Shown here piece by piece: positions 25,396 through 34,870 of a DNA stretch of 34,895 bases. Positions within the stretch are counted from its first letter, which is position 1. Every line of letters begins with the position of its first letter. The stretch lies in contig NZ_JACHNZ010000040.1 of the NCBI RefSeq assembly GCF_014199685.1, positions 1-34,895 on the forward strand, in the 5' to 3' direction. The stretch comes from Sphingosinicella soli. GTDB taxonomy: Bacteria > Pseudomonadota > Alphaproteobacteria > Sphingomonadales > Sphingomonadaceae. Below the pieces are notes generated by a model. The model was given only the letters and a program-made list of their open reading frames with translations, did no database searches and was not told the origin of the DNA. The position numbers and the translations under genes were made by a program.

Positions 25396-26667
25396 ATGCA
25401 TGATATCCGCTCTATCCGGGAAAACCCCGCCGAATTTGATCTGGGTCTGGCGCGACGCGGCCTTGCGCCGCTGTCGGCCGAAATCATCGCCCAGGACGCG
25501 GCGCTGCGCGAAACGGTGACGACGCTGCAGGCCGCGCTGACGCGCCGCAACGAGGCTTCGAAGGCGATCGGCGCCGCGAAGGCACAGAAGGATGACGCCG
25601 CCGCCGCCGCGCTGATGGCGGAGGTGAGCGAACTGAAGACGCGCATCCCGGACCTTGAAGCGAAGGAGCGCGAACTTTCCGAGGCGCTGAATGCAAGGCT
25701 TTCGGGCATCCCGAACCTGCCCGCCGCCGATGTGCCGGAAGGGCCGGACGAAACCGCGAACGTCGTTCTGAAAACGTGGGGCGAACCCCGCGCCTTTGCG
25801 TTCGAACCCAGGGAGCACGACGCCGTGGCCGCGCCGCTGGGCCTTGATTTCGAACGCGCCGCGAAACTTTCCGGCGCGCGCTTTGCGGTGATGAGCGGCG
25901 GCGTTGCCCGGCTGCACCGCGCGCTCGCGCAGTTCATGCTCGACCGGCAGGTGGAGAACGGCTTCACCGAGACCGCCGTGCCGCTGCTGGTGCGCGACGA
26001 GGCGGTGTACGGCGTCGGCCAGCTTCCCAAGTTCGGCGACGACATGTTCCAGACGACGGACGGCCGCTGGCTGATCCCGACTGCCGAGGTCTCGCTGACG
26101 AACCTCGTCGCGGGCGATATCCTCGACAGCGCGAGCCTGCCGCTGCGCCTGACCGCGCTTTCCCCCTGCTTCCGCGCCGAGGCGGGGTCTGCCGGGCGGG
26201 ACACCAAGGGCATGATCCGCCAGCACCAGTTCGAAAAGGTCGAGATGGTGGTGATTGCCGCGCCCGACCAGTCCGAAGCCGAGCACGGGCGCATGACCGA
26301 ATGCGCCGAAGGAATCCTGCAGGCGCTCGGGCTTCCCTATCGTGTGATGCTGCTGTGCACCGGCGACATGGGCTTTGCGTCGCGCAAGACGCATGACCTG
26401 GAGGTCTGGCTGCCGGGGCAGAACTGCTACCGCGAGATTTCGAGCGTTTCCAACTGCGGCGACTTCCAGGCGCGGCGCATGAACGCGCGCCACCGCGCAG
26501 GCGGAGAGAAGGGCACGGCGTTCGTCCACACGCTGAACGGCTCCGGGCTCGCGGTCGGCCGCACGCTCGTCGCGGTGCTGGAGAATTATCAGCAGGCGGA
26601 CGGATCGGTGACGATCCCCGAAGCGCTGCGGCCCTATATGGGCGGGCTGGAGGCGCTGCGCCCATGA
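25396..26667 (+). CDS. serS: seryl-tRNA synthetase
   Basis: A class II aminoacyl-tRNA synthetase of 423 aa charging tRNA-Ser. The N-terminal coiled-coil arm (about 30-100) is seen in the long charged helices around [21 protein letters not shown]; the catalytic part has the motif 2 region [22 protein letters not shown] and motif 3 [18 protein letters not shown]. Also present are TAEVSLTN and [15 protein letters not shown], typical of bacterial SerRS. The ATG at 25396 (MHDIRS) agrees with family starts. It begins an operon with surE (ATGA overlap) and the NlpD-like gene, a common alphaproteobacterial order. Confidence 0.97.
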   Translation: MHDIRSIRENPAEFDLGLARRGLAPLSAEIIAQDAALRETVTTLQAALTRRNEASKAIGAAKAQKDDAAAAALMAEVSELKTRIPDLEAKERELSEALNARLSGIPNLPAADVPEGPDETANVVLKTWGEPRAFAFEPREHDAVAAPLGLDFERAAKLSGARFAVMSGGVARLHRALAQFMLDRQVENGFTETAVPLLVRDEAVYGVGQLPKFGDDMFQTTDGRWLIPTAEVSLTNLVAGDILDSASLPLRLTALSPCFRAEAGSAGRDTKGMIRQHQFEKVEMVVIAAPDQSEAEHGRMTECAEGILQALGLPYRVMLLCTGDMGFASRKTHDLEVWLPGQNCYREISSVSNCGDFQARRMNARHRAGGEKGTAFVHTLNGSGLAVGRTLVAVLENYQQADGSVTIPEALRPYMGGLEALRP

Positions 26668-27431
26668 GGTTACTGCTCACCAACGACGACGGCTATCACG
26701 CGCCGGGCATGGCCGTGCTCGAAGCGATCGCGCGCGAAATCACCGACGACATCTGGGTGGTCGCGCCCGCCGAGGAACAATCGGGCGCGGGCCATTCGCT
26801 GACGCTCTCGCAGCCGATCCGGCTGCAGAAGCACGGCGAGCGGCGCTTCGCCGTGCGCGGCACGCCCACCGACAGCGTGATGATGGCGCTCGGCCTGCTG
26901 ATGAAGGACAGCCCGCCCGATCTCGTGCTGTCCGGGGTCAACCGCGGCGCCAATCTTGCGGAAGACGTCACCTATTCGGGCACGGTTTCGGCGGCGATGG
27001 AAGCGACGCTCTACGGCGTCCCCGCCATCGCGCTCAGCCAGTGCCTGGGCGAGATGCCCGCCGTGCAGGCGTTCGAAACGGCTACAAAGTGGGGCGCCAC
27101 CGTAGTGCGGGCGCTTGCCGCGAAGACGTGGCCGAAGGGCGTGCTGATGAACGTGAACTTCCCCGCCGTCGCGCCAGACGCGGTGAAGGGCGTGCGCGTG
27201 ACCGAGCAGGGCCTGCGCGACTACGGCGCCACCGCCATCGAAAAGCGCGTCGATCCGCGCGGCTTCTCCTATTACTGGTTCGGCCTGGGCCGCGAGGCAT
27301 CCGAAGCCGGGCACCTGACCGATCTGCAGGCGACGCACGAAGGGCTGATTTCGGTGACACCGCTGCACCTCGACCTGACGCACTACGAGACGATGAATGC
27401 GCTCAGGGATGCGATGAAGCATCTGGGCTGA
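26664..27431 (+). CDS. surE: 5'/3'-nucleotidase SurE
   Basis: SurE (255 aa) is a metal-dependent phosphatase that removes phosphate from nucleoside monophosphates and is linked to stationary survival. The N-terminal [12 protein letters not shown] has the metal-binding Asp pair; the serine ligand is in [11 protein letters not shown], and the [24 protein letters not shown] segment completes the site. Its ATG overlaps the serS stop (ATGA), so translation is coupled. In many proteobacteria surE is followed by pcm and nlpD; here pcm is missing and the NlpD-like gene follows after 49 bp. Confidence 0.96.
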   Translation: MRLLLTNDDGYHAPGMAVLEAIAREITDDIWVVAPAEEQSGAGHSLTLSQPIRLQKHGERRFAVRGTPTDSVMMALGLLMKDSPPDLVLSGVNRGANLAEDVTYSGTVSAAMEATLYGVPAIALSQCLGEMPAVQAFETATKWGATVVRALAAKTWPKGVLMNVNFPAVAPDAVKGVRVTEQGLRDYGATAIEKRVDPRGFSYYWFGLGREASEAGHLTDLQATHEGLISVTPLHLDLTHYETMNALRDAMKHLG

Positions 27432-27480
27432 AGCGCATCTGCGATTCAAATCCGCGAGTCGGTAGGTTAGAGACATTGCC

Positions 27481-28512
27481 ATGTTCCGCTTCGCTGTCCT
27501 GTTCGCGCTGACGCTCGCCGCCTGTTCGGCGCCGTCGCGGCCGCAGTTTCCCACGCCAACGCCGAAAAAACCGATCTCGGCGGCGCCGACGCCCGCGCCC
27601 GTTCAGCCCCGGCGCGCGCCGTGGAAACCGGCGAAAGTGATCGCGGACGCTGTCGACGTACCGGCACAGACGGTGACGGTGGCGCGCGGCGACACGCTGT
27701 CGCAGATCGGCGAACGCACCGGCTCTTCGGTGCAGGCGATCGCGCAGGCGAACGCCATTTTGCCGCCCTACACGATCGAGGTGGGGCAGGTGCTGAAGAT
27801 TCCGGCCGGGCGCTACCACACGGTGAAGACGGGCGAGACCGGGATCACCATCGCCCGCGCGTACGGCGCGGACTGGGAGCAGGTCGTCTCCACCAACGCG
27901 CTGAAGGCGCCCTACACGCTGCGCGTCGGCCAGCGGCTGCGCCTGCCGACGAAAGCGCAGGTGCGCGAGATGACGCTCGCCGAGCGCGCCGCCGCCTTCA
28001 CGCTCGACATCGACGATCTCATCACCGGCAGCGAACCGGCGGCGACCGAAGCCGCCGCCGCCGCGCACCCGGCGGGCGAGACGGCACCGCCGCAGGCTGC
28101 AGCCGCGCTGCCGGCCGCACCCGCCTTCAACGGACGTTTCATGGCCCCGGTGGACGGCAGGCTCATCAGCCGCTTCGGCGCGAAATCCGGCGGCCTCTAC
28201 AACGACGGCATCAACCTGCGCGCACCCGCCGGCACCCCGATCCGCGCGGCGGCAAGCGGCGTCGTCGCCTACGCAGGAAACGCCGTGGAGGGCTTCGGCA
28301 ACCTCGTGCTGCTGAAGCACGAGGGCGGCTGGGTGACGGCGTACGCCCACGCCGAAGACCTGCTCGTGATCCGCGGCGACACGGTACGCCAGGGCGACCC
28401 CATCGCCCGCGTCGGCAAGACCGGCTCGGTCGACGAACCGCAGCTTCACTTCGAAATCCGTCAGGGCAAGAAACCTGTCGACCCGCTGCCGCATCTGCCG
28501 GGGGTGGGGTGA
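27481..28512 (+). CDS. NlpD-like lipoprotein with two LysM domains and a degenerate M23 domain
   Basis: A 343-residue envelope lipoprotein: lipobox LAAC (Cys15), a Pro/Lys-rich linker, two LysM peptidoglycan-binding modules (about 63-107 and 111-156), an Ala/Pro-rich linker and a C-terminal M23/LytM domain (about 218-338). The first zinc-binding His of active M23 peptidases is replaced by Asn in LYNDGINL, whereas HFEIRQGKKPVDP keeps the final histidine, so it is likely a non-catalytic activator of cell-wall amidases, as E. coli NlpD is. GAGA lies 7 bp before the ATG. It is the third gene of the serS-surE cluster. Confidence 0.92.
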   Translation: MFRFAVLFALTLAACSAPSRPQFPTPTPKKPISAAPTPAPVQPRRAPWKPAKVIADAVDVPAQTVTVARGDTLSQIGERTGSSVQAIAQANAILPPYTIEVGQVLKIPAGRYHTVKTGETGITIARAYGADWEQVVSTNALKAPYTLRVGQRLRLPTKAQVREMTLAERAAAFTLDIDDLITGSEPAATEAAAAAHPAGETAPPQAAAALPAAPAFNGRFMAPVDGRLISRFGAKSGGLYNDGINLRAPAGTPIRAAASGVVAYAGNAVEGFGNLVLLKHEGGWVTAYAHAEDLLVIRGDTVRQGDPIARVGKTGSVDEPQLHFEIRQGKKPVDPLPHLPGVG

Positions 28513-28554
28513 GGTTGCGGCTGTTTTACCTCCGACGCCGTCCTCACGCCCTTT

Positions 28555-28624
28555 CCGTCATCCCGGCGTAGGCCGGGATCCATGAGTGGGGTTGTATGGG
28601 CCCCGGCCTGCGCCGGGGTGACGG
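28555..28624. repeat. inverted repeat of GTCATCCCGGC type between nlpD-like gene and rimO
   Basis: Two 29-base arms (28555-28583 and 28596-28624) match in inverted orientation at 25 of 29 positions, both carrying CCCGGCG..GGCCGGG. Each arm is itself partly palindromic, and the loop is 12 bp. It lies 43 bp after the NlpD-like stop, 67 bp before rimO. It may attenuate transcription between the two genes or be a dispersed palindromic unit; such GTCATCCCGGC repeats are frequent in alphaproteobacteria (recollection). Confidence 0.85.
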
Positions 28625-28691
28625 AGAGGGCCGGATAGAACGTGACGCCCACTTGCCTTTCGTCGCGTCTTGCTTCAGTGGCGCGCGTCTC

Positions 28692-30020
28692 ATGACCGTG
28701 AAAACGCTTCCTCAGCCGCCGAAGGTCGGCATGGTGTCGCTCGGCTGCCCGAAGGCGCTGGTCGACAGCGAGCGGATTCTGACCAAGCTGCGGTCGGACG
28801 GCTATGCGATGAGCCCGGACTATGCGGGCGCGGACGTAGTGCTGGTGAACACCTGCGGGTTCCTGGATTCCGCGAAGGCAGAGAGCCTTGCCGCGATCGG
28901 CGAGGCGATCGCCGAGAATGGCCGCGTGATCGTGACCGGGTGCATGGGGAACGAGGCCGACGTGATCCGCGCGCGCTTTCCCGATGTGCTCGCGGTAACG
29001 GGCTCGCATCAGTACGAGGCTGTCGTCGAAGCCGTGCACGCGGCCGCGCCGCCGGTGCCCTCCCCGTTCGTCGATCTGGTGCCCGAGGCGGGGCTTAAAC
29101 TCACCCCGCGCCACTATTCGTATCTGAAGATTTCCGAAGGCTGCAACCACCGCTGCAAGTTCTGCATCATCCCCAGCCTGCGGGGCGATCTCGTCAGCCG
29201 CCCCGCCGCCGCCGTGGTGCGCGAGGCGGCGAAGCTGGTGGAGGCGGGCACCAAGGAACTGCTGGTCATCAGCCAGGACACGTCGGCCTACGGCGTCGAC
29301 ATCCGCCACGCCGCGTCGAAGTGGGAGGGGCGCGAATATCGCGCCCACATCACCGATCTGGCGCGTGATCTGGGCAAGCTCGGCGCGTGGGTGCGGATGC
29401 ACTACATCTACCCCTACCCGCACGTCGATCAGCTGATGCCGCTGATGGCGGAGGGGCTGGTGCTGCCCTATCTCGACATTCCCTTCCAGCACGCGAGCCC
29501 GGCGGTGCTGCGCCGCATGGCGCGGCCCGCGAACGAGGCGAAGGTGCTGGAGCGGATTCGGTCCTGGCGATCAATCGTGCCCGATCTCGCCATCCGCTCC
29601 ACCTTCATCGTCGGGTTTCCGGGCGAGACGGAGGACGATTTCCGTTACCTGCTCGACTGGCTGGAAGAGGCCGGAATCGATCGCGCTGGGTGCTTCAAGT
29701 ACGAAGCCGTCGAAGGCGCGGCCGCCAATGCGCTGGACGGCGCCGTTCCCGAAGAGGTGAAGGAAGAGCGCTGGCACCGCTTCATGGCGGCGCAGGCGCG
29801 GATTTCAGCCGCGCGCCTGCAGTGCCGCATCGGCCGCGAGATCGACGTGATCATCGACGAGGCCGACGGCGAGGGCGGCGCGACCGGACGCTCACAATGG
29901 GACGCGCCCGAGATCGACGGTCAGGTACTGCTGCGCGACACGAGTGCCGCGCCAGGGGACATCGTGCGCGTGCGCATCGAGGATGCCGACGAGACGGACC
30001 TGTTCGGGGTTCCCGCCTGA
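28692..30020 (+). CDS. rimO: ribosomal protein S12 methylthiotransferase
   Basis: RimO (442 aa) adds a methylthio group to an aspartate of ribosomal protein S12. The N-terminal UPF0004 domain has three cluster-binding Cys ([32 protein letters not shown]); the radical SAM motif CNHRCKFC is followed by IIPSLRG; the C-terminal TRAM domain (about 370-440) ends [20 protein letters not shown] and [10 protein letters not shown] separate RimO from the tRNA-modifying MiaB. The ATG at 28692 has no clear Shine-Dalgarno but matches family starts; an upstream in-frame ATG at 28596 is inside the repeat. It converges with the FAD-linked oxidase gene. Confidence 0.95.
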   Translation: MTVKTLPQPPKVGMVSLGCPKALVDSERILTKLRSDGYAMSPDYAGADVVLVNTCGFLDSAKAESLAAIGEAIAENGRVIVTGCMGNEADVIRARFPDVLAVTGSHQYEAVVEAVHAAAPPVPSPFVDLVPEAGLKLTPRHYSYLKISEGCNHRCKFCIIPSLRGDLVSRPAAAVVREAAKLVEAGTKELLVISQDTSAYGVDIRHAASKWEGREYRAHITDLARDLGKLGAWVRMHYIYPYPHVDQLMPLMAEGLVLPYLDIPFQHASPAVLRRMARPANEAKVLERIRSWRSIVPDLAIRSTFIVGFPGETEDDFRYLLDWLEEAGIDRAGCFKYEAVEGAAANALDGAVPEEVKEERWHRFMAAQARISAARLQCRIGREIDVIIDEADGEGGATGRSQWDAPEIDGQVLLRDTSAAPGDIVRVRIEDADETDLFGVPA

Positions 30021-30024
30021 GTCT

Positions 30025-31449
30025 TCAGACGAAGATCTTGCCCGGGTTCATGATGTTGTTCGGGTCGAGCGCGGCCTTTACCGCACGCATTGCGGCGAGT
30101 TTCGCGGGATTGCCGAGGCGGGCGAGCGTTTTGGCTTTCGCCGTGCCGATGCCGTGCTCGGCACTGATCGAGCCGCCGTAACGCGCGACGATGTCGTAGA
30201 CCTGTTCGCTGAGTTCGTTGCGTTGCGCCATCAGCGCGGTGCGCGGGCCGGGATCGGGCGTTCTGACGTTGTAGTGGACGTTGCCGTCGCCCAGGTGCCC
30301 GAACGCCAGCACCTCTGTGCCCGGCCAATCCGCCGTGATGATCCGCGTCGCCTCTTCCATGAAACGCGGCATATCCGACACCGGGACCGACACATCGTGC
30401 TTCACCGAGGGCCCGTCGACACGCTCGGCTTCCGGCAGATCTTCGCGCAGGCGCCAGAAATCGAGGCCCTGCGTGCGGTTCTCGGCGAGCGCGGCATCAA
30501 GCACCAGCCCATCCTCGAAGGCGGCGGCGAGCCCCGCCTCCAGCGCCTGCCGCTGCGTATCCCCGGCCATCGCCGACGTCGCTTCGACGAGCACGTACCA
30601 CGGATAGACCTCCGCCAGGGGATCGCGCACGCCGGGGATGTGCTGCAACACGAGGTCCATTCCGAGACGGGGAATCAGCTCGAAGGAATCGATGTTGTCG
30701 CCCGTGGCCTTCTTGAGGCCGCCGAGCAGCGTGAGCGCCGCGTGCGGATCGGCGAGCGCGACGAACGCCGTCGCCACTTCGCGCGGGGCAGGCACCAGCC
30801 GCAGCGACGCGGCGGTGACGAAGCCGAGCGTGCCCTCCGCGCCGATCAGCAGCTGCTTGATGTCGTAGCCGGTATTGTCCTTCCGCAGCGGGGTGAGCTG
30901 ATCGAGGATGCTGCCGTCGGGCAGCACCGCCTCGAGCCCGATCACCTGCGCGCGCATATTGCCGAAGCGGAGCACCTGCGTGCCGCCCGCATTCGTGGAA
31001 ATGAGACCGCCGATCGTCGCCGATCCCTTCGCGCCGAGCGAGAGCGGGAACATGCAGTCCGCCTCTTCGGCGGCCTTGTGCAGCACCTCAAGGATCACGC
31101 CCGCCTCGGCCACGACGGTGAAACCCGGCGCGTCGAGCGCCCGGATACGGTTCATGCGGTCCATCGAGACGAGAACGGCGGCGCCGTCGTCTTCCGGGAT
31201 CCCCGCACCGACCAGGCCCGTATTGCCCCCCTGCGGCACGAGCGGCGTGCCGGTTTCGTTCGCGACCCGGACGATCCGCGCGAGCGTTTCCGTATCGCGC
31301 GGCAGCAGCAGCAGCGGGGAAACGCCCGTCTTCTGGCCGCGCCAGTCGGTGAGCTTGGGTGCAAGACGCTCGGGATCATCGGACCAGCCGCCGGGGCCGG
31401 CGGCCTCGCGGAGGAGATCGAGAGCAGAGGATTTCGGGTGTGTTGCCAT
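30025..31449 (-). CDS. FAD-linked oxidase/2-hydroxyacid dehydrogenase (D-2-hydroxyglutarate/D-lactate type)
   Basis: A 474-residue FAD-binding oxidoreductase of the PCMH/GlcD family. The FAD-binding part (about 1-220) has PLVPQGGNTGLVGAG and IGGLISTNAGGTQVLRFGN; the C-terminal FAD-oxidase domain has GHLGDGNVHYNV and YGGSISAEHGIGTAKAKTLA, which contain the catalytic and metal-binding residues. The pattern fits D-2-hydroxyglutarate or D-lactate dehydrogenases, which oxidise 2-hydroxyacids and pass electrons to a carrier; specificity is not decided. The ATG at 31449 gives a normal short leader; the ribosome-binding site is weak. It converges with rimO (4-bp gap) and diverges from the TonB receptor. 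Confidence 0.92.
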   Translation of the reverse strand: MATHPKSSALDLLREAAGPGGWSDDPERLAPKLTDWRGQKTGVSPLLLLPRDTETLARIVRVANETGTPLVPQGGNTGLVGAGIPEDDGAAVLVSMDRMNRIRALDAPGFTVVAEAGVILEVLHKAAEEADCMFPLSLGAKGSATIGGLISTNAGGTQVLRFGNMRAQVIGLEAVLPDGSILDQLTPLRKDNTGYDIKQLLIGAEGTLGFVTAASLRLVPAPREVATAFVALADPHAALTLLGGLKKATGDNIDSFELIPRLGMDLVLQHIPGVRDPLAEVYPWYVLVEATSAMAGDTQRQALEAGLAAAFEDGLVLDAALAENRTQGLDFWRLREDLPEAERVDGPSVKHDVSVPVSDMPRFMEEATRIITADWPGTEVLAFGHLGDGNVHYNVRTPDPGPRTALMAQRNELSEQVYDIVARYGGSISAEHGIGTAKAKTLARLGNPAKLAAMRAVKAALDPNNIMNPGKIFV

Positions 31450-31519
31450 AGCGGCGCCCGCTTTAGGCGAAACGCCTCGCTTGCGAAAGCCGCAACGCTT
31501 CGCGATGCTTACCCTGCAA

Positions 31520-31567
31520 AAACCGATAGTCCGGAACGCCACAAGCGTTGCAATCCGGCAACGGTTT
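31520..31567. repeat. imperfect dyad in the FAD oxidase/TonB receptor intergenic region
   Basis: AAACCG (31520-31525) and CGGTTT (31562-31567) flank CCGG elements on both sides and a central perfect 5-bp stem AACGC-CACAA-GCGTT. The arms differ in length by a few bases, so this is an interrupted dyad. It lies in the 321-bp divergent region, 71 bp upstream of the oxidase start and about 200 bp upstream of the receptor start. It could be an operator or a transcript hairpin. Confidence 0.45.
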
Positions 31568-31708
31568 GCTGTCAGCGGTGTCAATAACCCTGTTCAAAAC
31601 CGGGGGGTGGCGCGGCATCGCTGGACAAGCCCTTGAATCCGGGTTTCTATGTGGTTCGAGCGGTATAGGGGAGGCTATCGCTGTAATGGGCCGAGTCTCC
31701 CTCCGCCG

Positions 31709-31740
31709 TCCGACACGCCACACCAGAACAGGCGTGCGGA
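31709..31740 (+). promoter_or_regulatory. hairpin in the leader of the TonB receptor gene
   Basis: TCCG-A-CACGCC (31709-31719) pairs with GGCGTG-CGGA (31731-31740): ten base pairs with a single bulged A and an 11-base loop. It ends 30 bp before the ATG and just before the Shine-Dalgarno GGGAGG. There is no T-tract, so it is not a terminator; it could modulate ribosome access or RNA stability. The rest of 31450-31770 shows no convincing promoter or coding frame. Confidence 0.5.
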
Positions 31741-31770
31741 TGCAACGGTAACCTTGGGAGGGTACTCGTC

Positions 31771-34758
31771 ATGCAGTCTCGTTTCAGCGCCCGTAGTGTC
31801 TTTATTTCCAGCGCCTCCGCATTTGCCGTCCTCGCCGCCTCGCCTGCGCTCGCGCAGGTCAGCGAACAGACCGACTCCGGCATCGAAACCATCATCGTCA
31901 CCGCCCAGCGGCAGGCGGAATCCCTGCAGGACGTGCCGATCGCCGTCAGCGCGTTTTCAGCCGAGGCGATGGATCGCCAGCAGATCGAGAATTCAAGCGA
32001 CCTTCAACTTTCCCTGCCGAACGTGACGTTCAGCAAGGGCAACTTCACCGCATCCAGCTTCACGATCCGCGGCATCGGCGACCTTTGTGTCGGCGTCACC
32101 TGCGATTCGGCCACGGCCGTCCACGTCAACGACACCCCGCTGCTGCAGACCCGGCTGTTCGAAACCGAATTCTTCGACCTTGAACGCATCGAGGTGCTGC
32201 GCGGCCCGCAAGGCACGCTGTTCGGGCGCAACGCCACCTCGGGCGTCGTCAACCTCGTGACCGCCAAGCCCGACCTTTCGGGCATAAGCGCCGCCGGGGA
32301 TGCCGAATACGGCAATTTCAACGCCTACAAGCTGAAGGGCATGATCAATCTGCCGCTCACCGACACGCTCGGCATCCGCCTCGCCGGCTTCTACCAGAAG
32401 CGCGACGGCTACACGCAGAACCTCTACGACGGCAACGATATCGACGATCGCGACATGTATGCCATTCGCGGCTCGCTGCGGTGGGAACCGACGGATTCCA
32501 CGACGATCGACCTGATGGGCTACTATTTCCGCGAGGACGACAACCGCGCACGCATCCAGAAACAGAAGTGCCAGCGCGACCCGACCGGCATTCTGGGCTG
32601 TCTTCCCGGCGATCTGAAATTCGAGACGCTGAACGGCAACGCGACGGTCGCCTCGATCCTGACGTCGCGCGAATTCTTCACGGCACAAGGATTGCCGGCC
32701 GCCTTCGCGCTCGGCAGCCTCTACGGCACCGACGTCTACGCCGGGTTCACCAACCCCGCCGACGTGCGCAAGGTGAACACCGACTTCACGCCCACCTACT
32801 TCACGGACGAGGAACAGTATCAGGCCCGCATCACGCAGGACATCGGCGCCTTCACAGCGCGGCTGACCGGCCTCTACCACCGCAGCCGCGTCGATTCGCA
32901 GCAGGATTACAATCTGTCGGTGCAGAACCGCGCCGGGTTCACGCCGGGCCTGTCGGCGCTCTACGCCGGCGCCAACGGCCTGATTCCCCTGCCGCCGGGC
33001 CTGTCGAGCTATCTCGCCCCGGTCGCATCGGCCCTCATCCCCGGCGGTCCGGGCGGAGAACTTTGCACATCGGCCGCCGAGCCGAGCGGTACGGGCAGCT
33101 ACGGCGGCCACGTCGTCTGCGCCATGACGCCCCAGGACTTCGACCGGTCCGTCCAGACCAGCAGCGACTGGTCGATCGAAGGCATTCTCACCAGCAACTT
33201 CGACGGCCCGCTCAACTTCCTGATCGGCGGTATCTACGCGGACCTGAAACTGACCGAGAACAGCTATTATGTGAACGCCTTCGGCCTCGATTATGCGGCC
33301 GGCGTTCTGGGGGCTTTCAACTCCTACAGCAACGGCCTGCCCGCAAGCTTCCTCGCGACGCCCTCGTACCGCAACAACACCGATTACTTCCGCCTGAAGT
33401 CCTACGGCATTTTCGGCGAGGCCTATTACGAGTTCAGCGACCGCGCGAAGCTGACGCTCGGCATTCGCTACAACAACGACAAGAAACTGGTGCGGGCGCG
33501 CACGACGCTTGCGAACTTCCTCGCCCCGCACGGGATCGACGAGGCTTTCGATTCCCCCTTCGTCGGCCTCTACGATGCCGACCCGGGCCTTCCGGGCAAC
33601 CAGATCATTCAGGAGCGCCGGGTCTCGTTCAAGGAGTGGACCGGCCGCGCCGTGTTCGACTTCAAGATCACCGACGACAACCTGCTCTATGCATCCTACT
33701 CGCGCGGGTACAAATCGGGCGGTATCAACCCGCCTCTCTCGCCGATCTTCGCGGTCTCCGACAGCTTTGAACCGGAATTCATCGACTCCTTCGAGATCGG
33801 CTCCAAGAACACCTTCCTCGACGGGACGCTGCAGCTCAACCTCACGGCCTTTTACTACAAGTACAAGGGCCTGCAGCTGAGCCGCATCGTCGCCCGCACC
33901 TCGGTGAACGACAACGTCGATGCCGACATCTACGGCGTCGAGGGTGATGCCATCCTCAGCCCGACGCGCGGCCTGCTGTTCAATGTGGGCTTCAGCTACC
34001 TGCACACCAAGGTCGCGAGCAACAAGTTCCTGTCCAACCCGCGCGACCCTTCCGGGGGACGTTCCGACACGGTCATCATCAAGGACATCACCAACGCATC
34101 GAACTGCGCCGTGGTGCCCACCACCCCCGGAAATGCCGCAGGCGCCAATGCGTTCGTGAACTACGTGAACGCGAACGTCATCAACCCGAGCATCGTCACC
34201 ACGGGGGGGCTCGTCCCCAGAACGGGATCGCAGCCGAACGAGGCGCCGCTCGGCGGCACGACGCCGTTCCCGTCGGGCAGCGGGATCGACGCGACGGGCG
34301 CGTTCAGCATCTGCAGCGTGCTTACCGCAGCCGCCGCCTCGGCCGGTTCGCTGTTCGGCGGCGTGACCGTCGCGCCCTCCGGCGTGGAGGTCAACCTGAA
34401 GGGCAACCAGCTGCCGCAGGCGCCGAACTACAAGTTCTCGGTGGGCGCGCAGTACACGGCGGACTTCGACAACGGCATGTCGCTCGTCCCGCGCGTCGAT
34501 CTCACCTACACCGGGGAAAGCTACGGCAGCATCTTCAACGGGCAGGTCAACAAGATCTCGGGCTACGCCCAGATCAACGCCCAGCTGCAGCTGAACGGGG
34601 CAAACGATCGCTGGTACATCCGGGGTTTCGTCCAGAACCTTCTGGATAACAGCGCCACCACGGGCCTTTACGTCACCGACGCCTCGTCGGGCCTTTTCAC
34701 CAACATCTTCACACTGGAACCGCGCCGCTACGGCGTGGGTGCCGGCTTCAAGTTCTAG
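31771..34758 (+). CDS. TonB-dependent outer-membrane receptor
   Basis: A 995-residue outer-membrane transporter. A signal peptide ends at PALA (residue 28); a TonB box ETIIVTAQR follows, then a plug domain (about 45-165) with LQDVPIAVSAFS, SSFTIRGIG and the consensus IEVLRGPQGTLFGRNATSGVVN. The beta-barrel fills the rest and ends in the aromatic GVGAGFKF. The plug contains a close Cys pair, LCVGVTCD, and another two pairs occur in loops, suggesting disulfides. It is longer than the usual 700-900 aa. The ligand is unknown; such receptors in sphingomonads import siderophores, aromatics or glycans. A GGGAGGG site precedes the ATG; a hairpin lies in the leader. Confidence 0.95.
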   Translation: MQSRFSARSVFISSASAFAVLAASPALAQVSEQTDSGIETIIVTAQRQAESLQDVPIAVSAFSAEAMDRQQIENSSDLQLSLPNVTFSKGNFTASSFTIRGIGDLCVGVTCDSATAVHVNDTPLLQTRLFETEFFDLERIEVLRGPQGTLFGRNATSGVVNLVTAKPDLSGISAAGDAEYGNFNAYKLKGMINLPLTDTLGIRLAGFYQKRDGYTQNLYDGNDIDDRDMYAIRGSLRWEPTDSTTIDLMGYYFREDDNRARIQKQKCQRDPTGILGCLPGDLKFETLNGNATVASILTSREFFTAQGLPAAFALGSLYGTDVYAGFTNPADVRKVNTDFTPTYFTDEEQYQARITQDIGAFTARLTGLYHRSRVDSQQDYNLSVQNRAGFTPGLSALYAGANGLIPLPPGLSSYLAPVASALIPGGPGGELCTSAAEPSGTGSYGGHVVCAMTPQDFDRSVQTSSDWSIEGILTSNFDGPLNFLIGGIYADLKLTENSYYVNAFGLDYAAGVLGAFNSYSNGLPASFLATPSYRNNTDYFRLKSYGIFGEAYYEFSDRAKLTLGIRYNNDKKLVRARTTLANFLAPHGIDEAFDSPFVGLYDADPGLPGNQIIQERRVSFKEWTGRAVFDFKITDDNLLYASYSRGYKSGGINPPLSPIFAVSDSFEPEFIDSFEIGSKNTFLDGTLQLNLTAFYYKYKGLQLSRIVARTSVNDNVDADIYGVEGDAILSPTRGLLFNVGFSYLHTKVASNKFLSNPRDPSGGRSDTVIIKDITNASNCAVVPTTPGNAAGANAFVNYVNANVINPSIVTTGGLVPRTGSQPNEAPLGGTTPFPSGSGIDATGAFSICSVLTAAAASAGSLFGGVTVAPSGVEVNLKGNQLPQAPNYKFSVGAQYTADFDNGMSLVPRVDLTYTGESYGSIFNGQVNKISGYAQINAQLQLNGANDRWYIRGFVQNLLDNSATTGLYVTDASSGLFTNIFTLEPRRYGVGAGFKF

Positions 34759-34775
34759 CAGGCACACGAAAAAGG

Positions 34776-34807
34776 CGCGGGCGGACTTCGGTTTCGCCCG
34801 CGTTTTT
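34776..34807 (+). terminator. intrinsic terminator of the TonB receptor gene
   Basis: Stem CGCGGGCG (34776-34783) and CGCCCGCG (34795-34802) extend inward with GAC/GTT to a CTTCGG, i.e. an extra-stable UUCG tetraloop, with one bulged T. It is followed by TTTTT (34803-34807) and begins 18 bp after the receptor stop codon. This is the clearest rho-independent terminator of the window. Confidence 0.9.
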
Positions 34808-34870
34808 ATGGAATGGCCCGCCCCTTATGCTCCGGCACTATGATGGTGTCGGAAACTGAGGAGAGGACGG

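Noticed and set aside
31993-34767. A 924-codon minus-strand open frame opposite the TonB receptor
   Set aside because: Antisense to a clear receptor with signal peptide and plug motifs; no domain resemblance in the shadow product.
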